Of a stretch of DNA of 11,269 nt, positions 5,828 through 11,269 are shown piece after piece. Position 1 is the stretch's first letter, and every line of letters begins with the position of its first letter. The translations under genes and the position numbers were made by a program. The stretch lies in assembly GCA_030690755.1 (NCBI GenBank), contig JAUYGA010000067.1:1-11269 (forward strand), given 5' to 3'. The notes under the pieces were generated by a model. It saw nothing but the letters and a program-made list of their open reading frames with translations. It was not told the origin of the DNA and ran no database searches. The DNA is from Nanobdellota archaeon. Lineage in GTDB: Archaea > Nanobdellota > Nanobdellia > Woesearchaeales > JAUYGA01.

Positions 5828-6037
5828 TCAATAATTTCTTGTGCCCATATTTCTATTGCTTTTTTTCAGTCTAGTAACGTATCCAGCAATAATGTTTCTT
5901 ATCTTTCTGGATTTTATAAGAGCGAATTTGTCAACCAAAATCTTGTTCTCTTCAAAATTGTCTTTAAATTCATTGCCTTTCAATTTAAACAATTCAAGCG
6001 TAACTCTCTTTATTCTTGCAGTTTTTATTCTTCCCAT
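5828..6037 (-). CDS. rps17e: 30S ribosomal protein eS17 (S17e)
   Basis: This is an archaeal/eukaryotic small-subunit protein with no bacterial counterpart. The 69 residues match in order: MGRIKTARIKRVTLELF, DNFEENKILVDKFA, and RKIRNIIAGYVTRLKK, the last being the strongly conserved C-terminal RNA-binding stretch. The length is normal for archaea. An AGAGGGGAGAG purine run lies 6-16 bases before the ATG, and a TATA box is at 6101-6110. It is the first gene of a likely operon with Alba. Confidence 0.93.
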   Translation of the reverse strand: MGRIKTARIKRVTLELFKLKGNEFKDNFEENKILVDKFALIKSRKIRNIIAGYVTRLKKSNRNMGTRNY

Positions 6038-6100
6038 GTTACTCTCCCCTCTGTCAATTAAAGCATTTAGCCCTTATCGATTATGTCCATAAAAAACACT

Positions 6101-6110
6101 TCATATATAA
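6101..6110 (-). promoter_or_regulatory. TATA box for the eS17-Alba operon
   Basis: TTATATATGA on the minus strand is about 68 bases from the eS17 ATG and would give a start near 6080 and a leader of about 43 bases that contains the purine-rich ribosome site. Confidence 0.5.
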
Positions 6111-6164
6111 ATATTTCTAAAAACTTGGCCTGAAACCCGCTAAAAGCGCGCTTAGAGCCATAAA

Positions 6165-6202
6165 AAGCAAAATAAAAGAAGAAAATAGGTCAAAAAGTGA
6201 CC
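6165..6202 (-). terminator. Hairpin plus T-tract terminator
   Basis: On the minus strand GGTCA and TGACC (6188-6192 and 6198-6202) form a five-pair stem with a five-base loop. A T-rich run to about 6165 follows. It starts 15 bases after the membrane-protein stop and reads like a bacterial-style intrinsic terminator. Confidence 0.5.
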
Positions 6203-6216
6203 GAACATTTGTCAAA

Positions 6217-6618
6217 TCACATACCCAAAAATCCGCCTATTATCAATGCAAGACCTGCTGCAACCTCAACATAAGGCAATATTGAATTCATGAAAACAGG
6301 CAGAGTGAATGGAAGGATCTTAAGCTGGTGCAGTAAGGGGATAAGCCCCAAAGCAAGAACAATCACAGCAATTATACCAAACATAAACATCTCAGGACCA
6401 GGCATACCCATACTAGTGTCATAAGCATCATAAATGAGCCATATTGCGCATGCAAGTAAAAATATTGAAACAACCATGACTGGCAAAGCAGGCAGGGAAA
6501 ACTTGATTACCTTAAGCTGCTTAAGAACAGGTATCAGACCTAAAGTGAGCATTATGAAACCGAGAACTAAACTAATGCTCTTTCTTGGGCTCATCATCAT
6601 CTGAGCTTTCTTATTCAT
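6217..6618 (-). CDS. Four-helix membrane protein with internal duplication
   Basis: The family is not recognised. The 133 residues hold about four hydrophobic helices (roughly 15-33, 43-63, 78-96 and 108-131). The two halves are related: LGLIPVLKQLKVIKFSLP (26-43) and LGLIPLLHQLKILPFTLP (90-107) align without gaps at a spacing of 64 residues, so the protein is a fused two-fold repeat. The N-terminus MNKKAQMMM has a KKAQ that resembles the archaeal class III prepilin cleavage motif. An Arg-Lys pair at 12-13 before the hydrophobic helix argues against normal processing. ATG 6618 is chosen because AGAGGTGAT (6622-6630), a strong ribosome site, lies just before it. Role unknown; the protein probably acts in the cell membrane. 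Confidence 0.8.
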   Translation of the reverse strand: MNKKAQMMMSPRKSISLVLGFIMLTLGLIPVLKQLKVIKFSLPALPVMVVSIFLLACAIWLIYDAYDTSMGMPGPEMFMFGIIAVIVLALGLIPLLHQLKILPFTLPVFMNSILPYVEVAAGLALIIGGFLGM

Positions 6619-6670
6619 CAAATCACCTCTTCTTTAAAGCAACAGCCCATCTTGAAATAATCAAGATAAA

Positions 6671-6711
6671 CTATAAACAATATAGAATAAGCTAATAAAT
6701 AACTATTTAAA
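6671..6711 (-). promoter_or_regulatory. Candidate TATA boxes for the four-helix membrane protein
   Basis: Two minus-strand candidates lie in the divergent spacer: TTTATAG (6671-6677) and TTTAAATA (6704-6711). Leaders of about 30 or 63 bases would result. Either would include the strong ribosome site, and I cannot choose between them. Confidence 0.3.
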
Positions 6712-6738
6712 TGTTTCTGAAAAAAACCCGCCAAAAAG

Positions 6739-6750
6739 TTAATAAAAAAC
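6739..6750 (+). promoter_or_regulatory. Candidate TATA box for the DUF357 gene
   Basis: TTAATAAAAAAC is centred about 25 bases before ATG 6769, so the transcript could be leaderless. No convincing ribosome site precedes that ATG. Confidence 0.3.
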
Positions 6751-6768
6751 GGAAGATTACTGATAAAC

Positions 6769-7068
6769 ATGGACAAGATAACTGAAGAAAAACTCGAAAA
6801 ATACTTCAATGTGACAGGCAGAGCCCTCAAAAAAGCTGAACAAAACCTTTCCAAAGAGACAAAAAAAGTGGATTTTGAGAGACACGCAAAAGACTTTCTA
6901 GACATGGCGCAAAGGTATTACTCTGACGCAAAACATTTTGAGAAGAAAGGAAACATTGTCAATGCATTCGCAGCCTTAAACTATGCGCATGGCTGGCTTG
7001 ACGCAGGAGCACGAATAGGTTTATTTGATGTACATGACTCAGAACTCTTCACTGTAGACGATAAATAA
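6769..7068 (+). CDS. DUF357 family protein
   Basis: The 99-residue protein is all-helical and matches DUF357, a small archaeal family of unknown function. The pattern is an N-terminal ITEEKLEKYFNVTGRALKKA helix, a central DFLDMAQRYYSDAKHF helix, and the hallmark NYAHGWLDAGARIGLF segment near residue 70. There are no metal ligands or catalytic motif. It is monocistronic, divergent from the four-helix membrane protein and converging on FtsZ. Confidence 0.88.
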   Translation: MDKITEEKLEKYFNVTGRALKKAEQNLSKETKKVDFERHAKDFLDMAQRYYSDAKHFEKKGNIVNAFAALNYAHGWLDAGARIGLFDVHDSELFTVDDK

Positions 7069-7092
7069 CAATAAAAAATACATTAGAAAATT

Positions 7093-7136
7093 GAAAATTT
7101 AGAAAAAAAATCAAAGAAAACATAAAAAGAAAAATG
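7093..7136 (-). terminator. Oligo-T terminator after FtsZ
   Basis: Immediately past the FtsZ stop the minus strand carries repeated T-runs (five, five, then eight Ts). There is no clear stem. The region also separates FtsZ from the converging DUF357 gene. Confidence 0.5.
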
Positions 7137-7137
7137 T

Positions 7138-8409
7138 CTACTTATCAGGTTGATTTTTAAGCTGATTTGTTAAAAAGTCTGCGCCAGTATGTTGAATCTT
7201 ATAATCGCTTCTGTCAACTGGATTGGCTGAATATGCTGCTTCAGCAATATTCGAATCATCAATGCCTGTAAGTATCAATCCTATCTCAAGTTCATCTTTT
7301 TTAAGCGTTACTTTTTGCGCAGAACCAAAAATGACATTCATATCTTCATTCTGTCCTGACAAATTTGTGACAATGCGCTCCATGTCGTCCAGCATACTCG
7401 TTTTATTGCCTTCAGGAGTGTAGAATGCGATAAGCATACCTTTTGCAGTGTTTATTAGTTGTTTTGCATCGCCATGTATTTGTGTTTTATAGATTCTATC
7501 TATAACTTGTTGAGCTTTTTCATTGCCAGTAACGAGAAGATTATAACATAGAAGCGTTTGTCCTGGTTCTCCAAGAACAGACCTTATGTCTTGAATATCC
7601 ACATTGACTTCACCAGTATATTGTCTTATATCAATAATAGTGTTAAGCGCATCACCCATTGCTTTATCAGCGACTGAGAAAGCCTTTTCTAATGAAAGTG
7701 TAGATCCTGTTTCTGCTTCAAAATTTTTTCTTAATTGCTCATTCAATATTCTAAGAATTCTAATTGAGTTATCGCCTGCGTTTTTTAGATTTTCATATCC
7801 CTCAACAGCATATTTGAATCTTCTTTTACCTTCAAACCCGAAAGGCATGGTCGAAATAACAACTGGTAACACAGATGGATTTTCTGCAATCACATGCTCC
7901 ATAAAAACAGGTCCTGCACCTGTTCCTGTGCCTTTACCAGAACCATAAATCGCAAAAACAATATTTTCACCACCAATCTTTCCTTTAAGAAGGTTTGTTT
8001 CTTGTAGTGCTTTTTCCATCAATTCCTTGCCTTTTTGAGGATTTCCGCCTGCGCCACCAGATTCTTTTGTGCTTATTCGAATAATATTGTCATTACCACC
8101 AAGGACCTTCATTATATCCTGATCATTTTCTATAGCATCTAAAGCATCACCATCCGTATTAATGAACATCATCTTAACATAAGGAATTTTGGAGTAATAT
8201 TCAGGATCTTGAGTAAGATTGTTTTTAATAAGCCTAACCAAGGAATTTCCGCCAGCACCACCTATTCCTGCGATTAACATTTCAGTTCTGACAGGAACGA
8301 TTGCTTCATTAGCATTAGCTGGAACATAAAGATCTGTTTTAAATCCATCAGTAGAAGCAGCATTATCTTTAGGCGGTTTACCTTTGTCTGCAGTTTTTTT
8401 AGTAACCAT
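7138..8409 (-). CDS. ftsZ: Divergent FtsZ-family cell-division GTPase
   Basis: FtsZ polymerises with GTP into the division ring. The 423 residues show the family's loops in order: MLIAGIGGAGGNS (44-56), INTDGDAL (83-90), GGAGGNPQKGKEL (118-130), the nucleotide loop GSGKGTGTGAGP (156-167), PFGFEGKRR (189-197), and the catalytic T7 loop GEVNVDIQD (266-274) with Asp271 and Asp274. The usual GGGTGTG signature reads GKGTGTG: a lysine (K159) replaces a glycine. A charged N-terminal extension of about 40 residues precedes the fold. The C-terminal end lacks the usual IPxFLR-type partner peptide and ends with ADFLTNQLKNQ. The overall aspartates support GTP hydrolysis. It is a monocistronic gene with GGGGGAT before the ATG. 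It could be a paralogue such as FtsZ2 rather than the main ring protein. Confidence 0.9.
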   Translation of the reverse strand: MVTKKTADKGKPPKDNAASTDGFKTDLYVPANANEAIVPVRTEMLIAGIGGAGGNSLVRLIKNNLTQDPEYYSKIPYVKMMFINTDGDALDAIENDQDIMKVLGGNDNIIRISTKESGGAGGNPQKGKELMEKALQETNLLKGKIGGENIVFAIYGSGKGTGTGAGPVFMEHVIAENPSVLPVVISTMPFGFEGKRRFKYAVEGYENLKNAGDNSIRILRILNEQLRKNFEAETGSTLSLEKAFSVADKAMGDALNTIIDIRQYTGEVNVDIQDIRSVLGEPGQTLLCYNLLVTGNEKAQQVIDRIYKTQIHGDAKQLINTAKGMLIAFYTPEGNKTSMLDDMERIVTNLSGQNEDMNVIFGSAQKVTLKKDELEIGLILTGIDDSNIAEAAYSANPVDRSDYKIQHTGADFLTNQLKNQPDK

Positions 8410-8463
8410 ATTAATCCCCCATTAATTGTGAGTAATGTTTGTTATAGTCTGATAAACAGCTAT

Positions 8464-8473
8464 TATTTATAAA
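8464..8473 (-). promoter_or_regulatory. TATA box and BRE of the FtsZ gene
   Basis: The minus strand reads CGAAAGG followed by TTTATAAATA, a good BRE plus TATA combination. A start near 8442 would give a leader of about 33 bases that includes the GGGGGAT site next to ATG 8409. Confidence 0.65.
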
Positions 8474-8582
8474 CCTTTCGTTTTTTTAACTACTCTAAAG
8501 TAATTAATTAATGGCATTTATACAGCTTTAAAACGCTGTTTTTAAGGGTTTAACGCTCTAGAATTAACCACAAATTGATGAG

Positions 8583-8599
8583 AATTATTTCAAATAATT
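8583..8599. repeat. Perfect 17-base palindrome
   Basis: AATTATTT and AAATAATT flank a single central C. The two exact eight-base arms could be a dimeric-repressor site between the divergent promoters. AT-rich composition raises the chance of coincidence. Confidence 0.45.
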
Positions 8600-8804
8600 T
8601 AAGCATTTAAGCCCCACAGGATAGGCTCACGCCAAGAGCGGTTAAATGACTGAACTGAAAATCATATTGAATCATTATTTCCCGCCAAACGACCGTAGAA
8701 ATTATAAAGAGATATCGTCTAAAGCAAAAAATATAGTAGTTGAAATCTGACTAACATTGATACTTCACCAAAAAATTGGATAAAATCAGGAGCTTAGAGA
8801 AAAA

Positions 8805-9188
8805 ATGACAACTGAAAATCAATATATTGACTTATTTGAAGCGAAAAATGAATTGCATAAACTGTTGAGAAGAGTAGTTGTATCCACGAAACTTGGAAGG
8901 CAGAATAAAGATCCAGACGATGATATTGAACTGGAGATTGGCGGTGGAATTATCGGCTCCTGCGCAAGATACAGACAGGTGCGCTATTACCCAGATGGAG
9001 TGGATAGAGAATATGAACTAGACGATGATATAAAGATGATAAAATATTTAATAAGTGAGGTAAAGAATAGGTTTGAGAATTTTAAAAAGGCAAGAAATTC
9101 CAATAAAACCGAATATACTAAAAGAAAAAAGAAATTTACAAAAAGATTTTTTAATCCTCCATTGAAAGAATTATCAAAGGTGCGATGA
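8805..9188 (+). CDS. Unrecognised 127-residue protein, first gene of the SWIM cassette
   Basis: I do not recognise it. The first 40 residues look helical (EAKNELHKLLRRVVVS), followed by a very acidic patch (DPDDDIELEIGGG). A strand-like stretch comes next (GSCARYRQVRYYPDG), then another acidic stretch (ELDDDIKMIKYL), and a strongly basic C-terminus (about 95-127, with YTKRKKKFTKRF). The basic tail could contact nucleic acid. AGGAG lies about ten bases before the ATG. The stop codon overlaps the next start as ATGA, so expression is tied to the SWIM protein. Confidence 0.75.
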   Translation: MTTENQYIDLFEAKNELHKLLRRVVVSTKLGRQNKDPDDDIELEIGGGIIGSCARYRQVRYYPDGVDREYELDDDIKMIKYLISEVKNRFENFKKARNSNKTEYTKRKKKFTKRFFNPPLKELSKVR

Positions 9189-10774
9189 TTAAAATGCCAA
9201 AAACAATCAAAGATATCAAAATAGAGGATGTTCAGGATTTATTTGACAGTATTATTTTCCTAAGAGGAGAAGAATATTTTGAGGAAGATTTTGTCAAATC
9301 AATAGACGCCTTGGACTCAGCTACTATAAGCGGAACTGTAAGAGGCAACCAAAACTATAAAGTTACAATCACAGTTGATTCAGATGGCGATATTTCTTGC
9401 GAATGCTCATGCCCGTGTGATTTCAATTGCAAGCATGCAGCAGCGCTTTTGCTAAAATGGCTTTCAATTAAAGGTGAACATATTAAAGAAATAAAAGAAG
9501 CAAAACCGCTAAAAAAAGAGTCCATAAAGGATGCACTTAATAAGAAAAACAAAGAAGAGCTGATTGGACTATTGACAGAATTTATAAGCAGATATCCGGA
9601 GCTAAAGACATTTGTAAAAATCGAGAGAAAAGAGATTGTTTCAAAAGTAAAAAACCTTTTCTCTGATTTTGTAGACTGGGATGAAGTAAGCGATCTGATA
9701 TCAGAATTAGAGACAATAACTGAGGGAATAAAAAGAAACAAAAGCGCATGGGACGGGGAGCTGCTTAATGAAATGGAAATCTGCTCGAAGATTATGATAG
9801 ACGGACAAGAAAATGTCCATGATGAAGGAGATGTAGGGATATTTTTAGAGGACTGGTTTTTGCTGCATGGAGAGATTTTTTCATCATTAAAACCATCTAA
9901 ACAGGAAAAACAGCAATTTATGAAAAAAATAATGGAGTTAATACAAAAAGATGAATATAGCCTCGATAGCAGTTTTGAAAAAGCATTCATTGGCATGTGC
10001 GCTTCAAAAGAAGACATAGAACTAATAAAAGAACATTACAAGCCATCTGAAAGCGATGAAGATGAAGATAGCGAACATTATGCTGAGTTTTATCTTGAGT
10101 TATATGACAAACTAGGAATGAATGAAGAATATTTATCTATTGCGAAAACTGAAGGATTTTCATCTAATCTCATTGATAAGTTGATATCAATGGGACGTCT
10201 TGAGGAAGCGCTTGTAGAATGCGACAAGCACAACGCAGAGGATTCTTTCTGGAGTGTTGAGAGTAAAAAACTGGAAATTTTAAAAAAGCTAGGCAGGAAT
10301 AAAGAGCTTAAAAAAATGCTTTTGGATATGATTAAAGAAGAAGGAGACATTGATGATTCTTTAAGGCTTAAGAAGGAATCAACAGAAGGAGAATGGGAGA
10401 ATTTTCTCAGACAGATAATATCGGATGCAAAAAAGAAAGGCAGAAACTCTTTTTTGTCTAAAGTTTACTATCATGAAAGTGATTTCAAAAATGCTTATGA
10501 ATATTCTAAAGAAATAAGGGATATGAATTATTTGGAGTTGCTCGCAAAAAAGCTAAGCTTAACACATCCTTTGCTTGCATGCGAGATATTCAGAAAACTG
10601 TGCTTCATATTGATTGATTCCGGTTCTGGATGGCCTTACAAAAAAGCAGGCAAGATGCTGGAAGCAATAAAAAAACTGGATAAGCAGGGAAAGTTTTTTA
10701 ATAAAACAAAGAATGAAATAATCAGCAAGCACAAGAAAAAATATTCCCTTATGGAGATAATAAAAAATGTCTAA
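9185..10774 (+). CDS. SWIM zinc-finger protein with long helical C-terminus
   Basis: SWIM domains bind zinc and are found in proteins that contact DNA or other proteins. The 529-residue protein begins with the standard lead-in (FLRGEEYFEEDFV, then TISGTVRGNQNYKVTI). The finger is C74-S-C76 ... C82-K-H84, with extra cysteines at 72 and 78. From about residue 110 on it is helical and charged. It includes a very acidic stretch near 290 (SESDEDEDSEHYAE) and a probable TPR-like array toward the end (EEYLSIAKTEGF, LISMGRLEEALVECDKH, NAYEYSKEI). Bacterial SWIM proteins often accompany a SNF2 helicase, but none is in this window. The start overlaps the previous gene as ATGA; a second ATG at 9194 is possible. 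The end overlaps the next gene by eight bases. Confidence 0.85.
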   Translation: MIKMPKTIKDIKIEDVQDLFDSIIFLRGEEYFEEDFVKSIDALDSATISGTVRGNQNYKVTITVDSDGDISCECSCPCDFNCKHAAALLLKWLSIKGEHIKEIKEAKPLKKESIKDALNKKNKEELIGLLTEFISRYPELKTFVKIERKEIVSKVKNLFSDFVDWDEVSDLISELETITEGIKRNKSAWDGELLNEMEICSKIMIDGQENVHDEGDVGIFLEDWFLLHGEIFSSLKPSKQEKQQFMKKIMELIQKDEYSLDSSFEKAFIGMCASKEDIELIKEHYKPSESDEDEDSEHYAEFYLELYDKLGMNEEYLSIAKTEGFSSNLIDKLISMGRLEEALVECDKHNAEDSFWSVESKKLEILKKLGRNKELKKMLLDMIKEEGDIDDSLRLKKESTEGEWENFLRQIISDAKKKGRNSFLSKVYYHESDFKNAYEYSKEIRDMNYLELLAKKLSLTHPLLACEIFRKLCFILIDSGSGWPYKKAGKMLEAIKKLDKQGKFFNKTKNEIISKHKKKYSLMEIIKNV

Positions 10775-11246
10775 TCATAAAGAAGAAAGATTCAACTGCA
10801 GCAAATGCGGAACTGAGATAGATGGGCACAACAAGTATCTACATGATGGAATGTGTGATAACTGCTTTTTTGATGAGTATTTTCCCGAAGAATCGCAGAT
10901 TTTTGAAACAGAAATTGAAAAAATAAAAATCTATTGCAGCAGCAGACCCATCCAGAGAGAAAACCAAAAATTTTGGGAGTTCCTGAAGTCAGATGAGCTT
11001 GACCAGGAGAGATTTCAAAAAATTGTCAAAGAGATTACGGAAAAAATAGAATGCACAAAATGCGCAAATTGCTGTAAGACATTAAAAGCCATTCTGGAGG
11101 AGCAAGACATAGAGAGAATTTCAAAACACATTGATTTGACAAAAGATGAATTTATTTTAAAACATACTGTAAAGAACAATGATAATGAATTTGAGCTTAA
11201 GCAAGTACCTTGCATGTTTCTGATTGGCAATAAATGCCACATATAG
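10767..11246 (+). CDS. Zinc-ribbon plus YkgJ-type metal-chelating protein, early end
   Basis: The N-terminus has a zinc ribbon: C11-x2-C14 and C30-x2-C33. After a helical linker comes the YkgJ/PF03692 cysteine cluster, C96-x2-C99-x2-C102-C103, followed by PC149MFL and C157. Members of this family are thought to bind Zn or Fe-S. YkgJ proteins usually continue past the last Cys as CxIYxxRPxxCxxFP, but here a TAG follows CHI, so the terminal motif and last cysteine are missing. The frame starting one base downstream reads a few more codons (TYRYLR) and then stops, so a frameshift or real truncation is possible. The ATG overlaps the SWIM gene by eight bases. Function unknown. Confidence 0.75.
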   Translation: MSNHKEERFNCSKCGTEIDGHNKYLHDGMCDNCFFDEYFPEESQIFETEIEKIKIYCSSRPIQRENQKFWEFLKSDELDQERFQKIVKEITEKIECTKCANCCKTLKAILEEQDIERISKHIDLTKDEFILKHTVKNNDNEFELKQVPCMFLIGNKCHI

Positions 11247-11269
11247 ATATTTGCGTTAATTAGTACAAA

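Larger units (their letters stand above)
8410..8804. other. Divergent spacer between FtsZ and the SWIM cassette
   Basis: These 395 bases contain no gene I can support. They hold the FtsZ promoter (8464-8473), an ACAGC/GCTGT hairpin (8522-8526 with 8535-8539) followed by five Ts, a perfect AT-rich palindrome (8583-8599), and a more GC-rich patch (about 8611-8700) of unknown meaning. An AGGAG site (about 8790-8794) precedes ATG 8805 by about ten bases. Confidence 0.5.

Noticed and set aside
6069..6090. Seven-codon upstream frame before eS17 (MDIIDKG)
   Set aside because: The TATA box at 6101-6110 places the start of transcription near 6080, so its ATG at 6090 would not be transcribed.
6618..6905. 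Minus-strand frame spanning the DUF357 start and the divergent promoters
   Set aside because: It covers the start of the well-supported DUF357 gene and both promoter regions; its product is a low-complexity shadow.
8522..8543. Plus-strand hairpin with five Ts as a terminator
   Set aside because: No plus-strand gene ends before it, so there is nothing for it to terminate; it also lies just upstream of the FtsZ promoter.
8577..8660. C/D-box guide RNA (TGATGA at 8577, CTGA near 8651)
   Set aside because: The internal C'/D' boxes are missing and the box spacing is longer than the usual archaeal form; short motifs like these occur by chance.
8611..8760. Possible second intron-containing tRNA in the FtsZ/SWIM spacer
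   Set aside because: D-arm-like and anticodon-like pieces occur, but I found no matching acceptor halves, no GGTTCRANTCC T-arm and no consistent anticodon stem on either strand.
9355..10017. 220-residue open frame antisense to the SWIM gene
   Set aside because: It is rich in Ser, Phe and Ile as expected from the reverse complement of a lysine/glutamate-rich gene and lacks start signals; the plus-strand SWIM protein explains the region.

Overview
The window looks like a stretch of a low-GC archaeal genome. Direct markers are eS17, Alba, a CTP-dependent riboflavin kinase (DUF120 type), a DUF357 protein, a tRNA gene interrupted by archaeal bulge-helix-bulge (BHB) introns with no encoded CCA, and TATA boxes about 25 bases upstream of short-leader starts. 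Small compact genes, GGGGG/GAGGG ribosome sites and a divergent FtsZ suggest a DPANN lineage (Woesearchaeota/Pacearchaeota-like). That placement is inference, not something the sequence proves.

Layout. 1-36: start of a leftward gene cut by the window edge. 171-368: tRNA-Leu(UAA) with three introns; two have well-formed BHB motifs that fix the splice sites. 437-2083 (+): probable operon of riboflavin kinase, a ten-helix EamA/DMT transporter and a YaaA-like S4 RNA-binding protein. The pairing of flavin kinase and transporter suggests riboflavin salvage. 2103-2660 (-): two-helix membrane protein with a possible PH-like tail. 2724-3824 (-): radical SAM protein with a C-terminal helix-hairpin-helix, of the putative DNA modification/repair type. 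3925-5356 (-): two unrecognised genes in one operon. 5498-6037 (-): eS17 followed by Alba. 6217-6618 (-): four-helix membrane protein built from an internal duplication. 6769-7068 (+): DUF357 protein. 7138-8409 (-): divergent FtsZ with a strong upstream promoter. 8410-8804: the only long gene-free interval. 8805-11246 (+): three translationally coupled genes (small unknown protein, SWIM zinc-finger protein, zinc-ribbon/YkgJ protein that ends early).

The most noteworthy items are the triple-intron tRNA-Leu, the kinase-transporter pair, the altered FtsZ nucleotide loop and the coupled SWIM cassette. I found no CRISPR array, transposase or insertion sequence.
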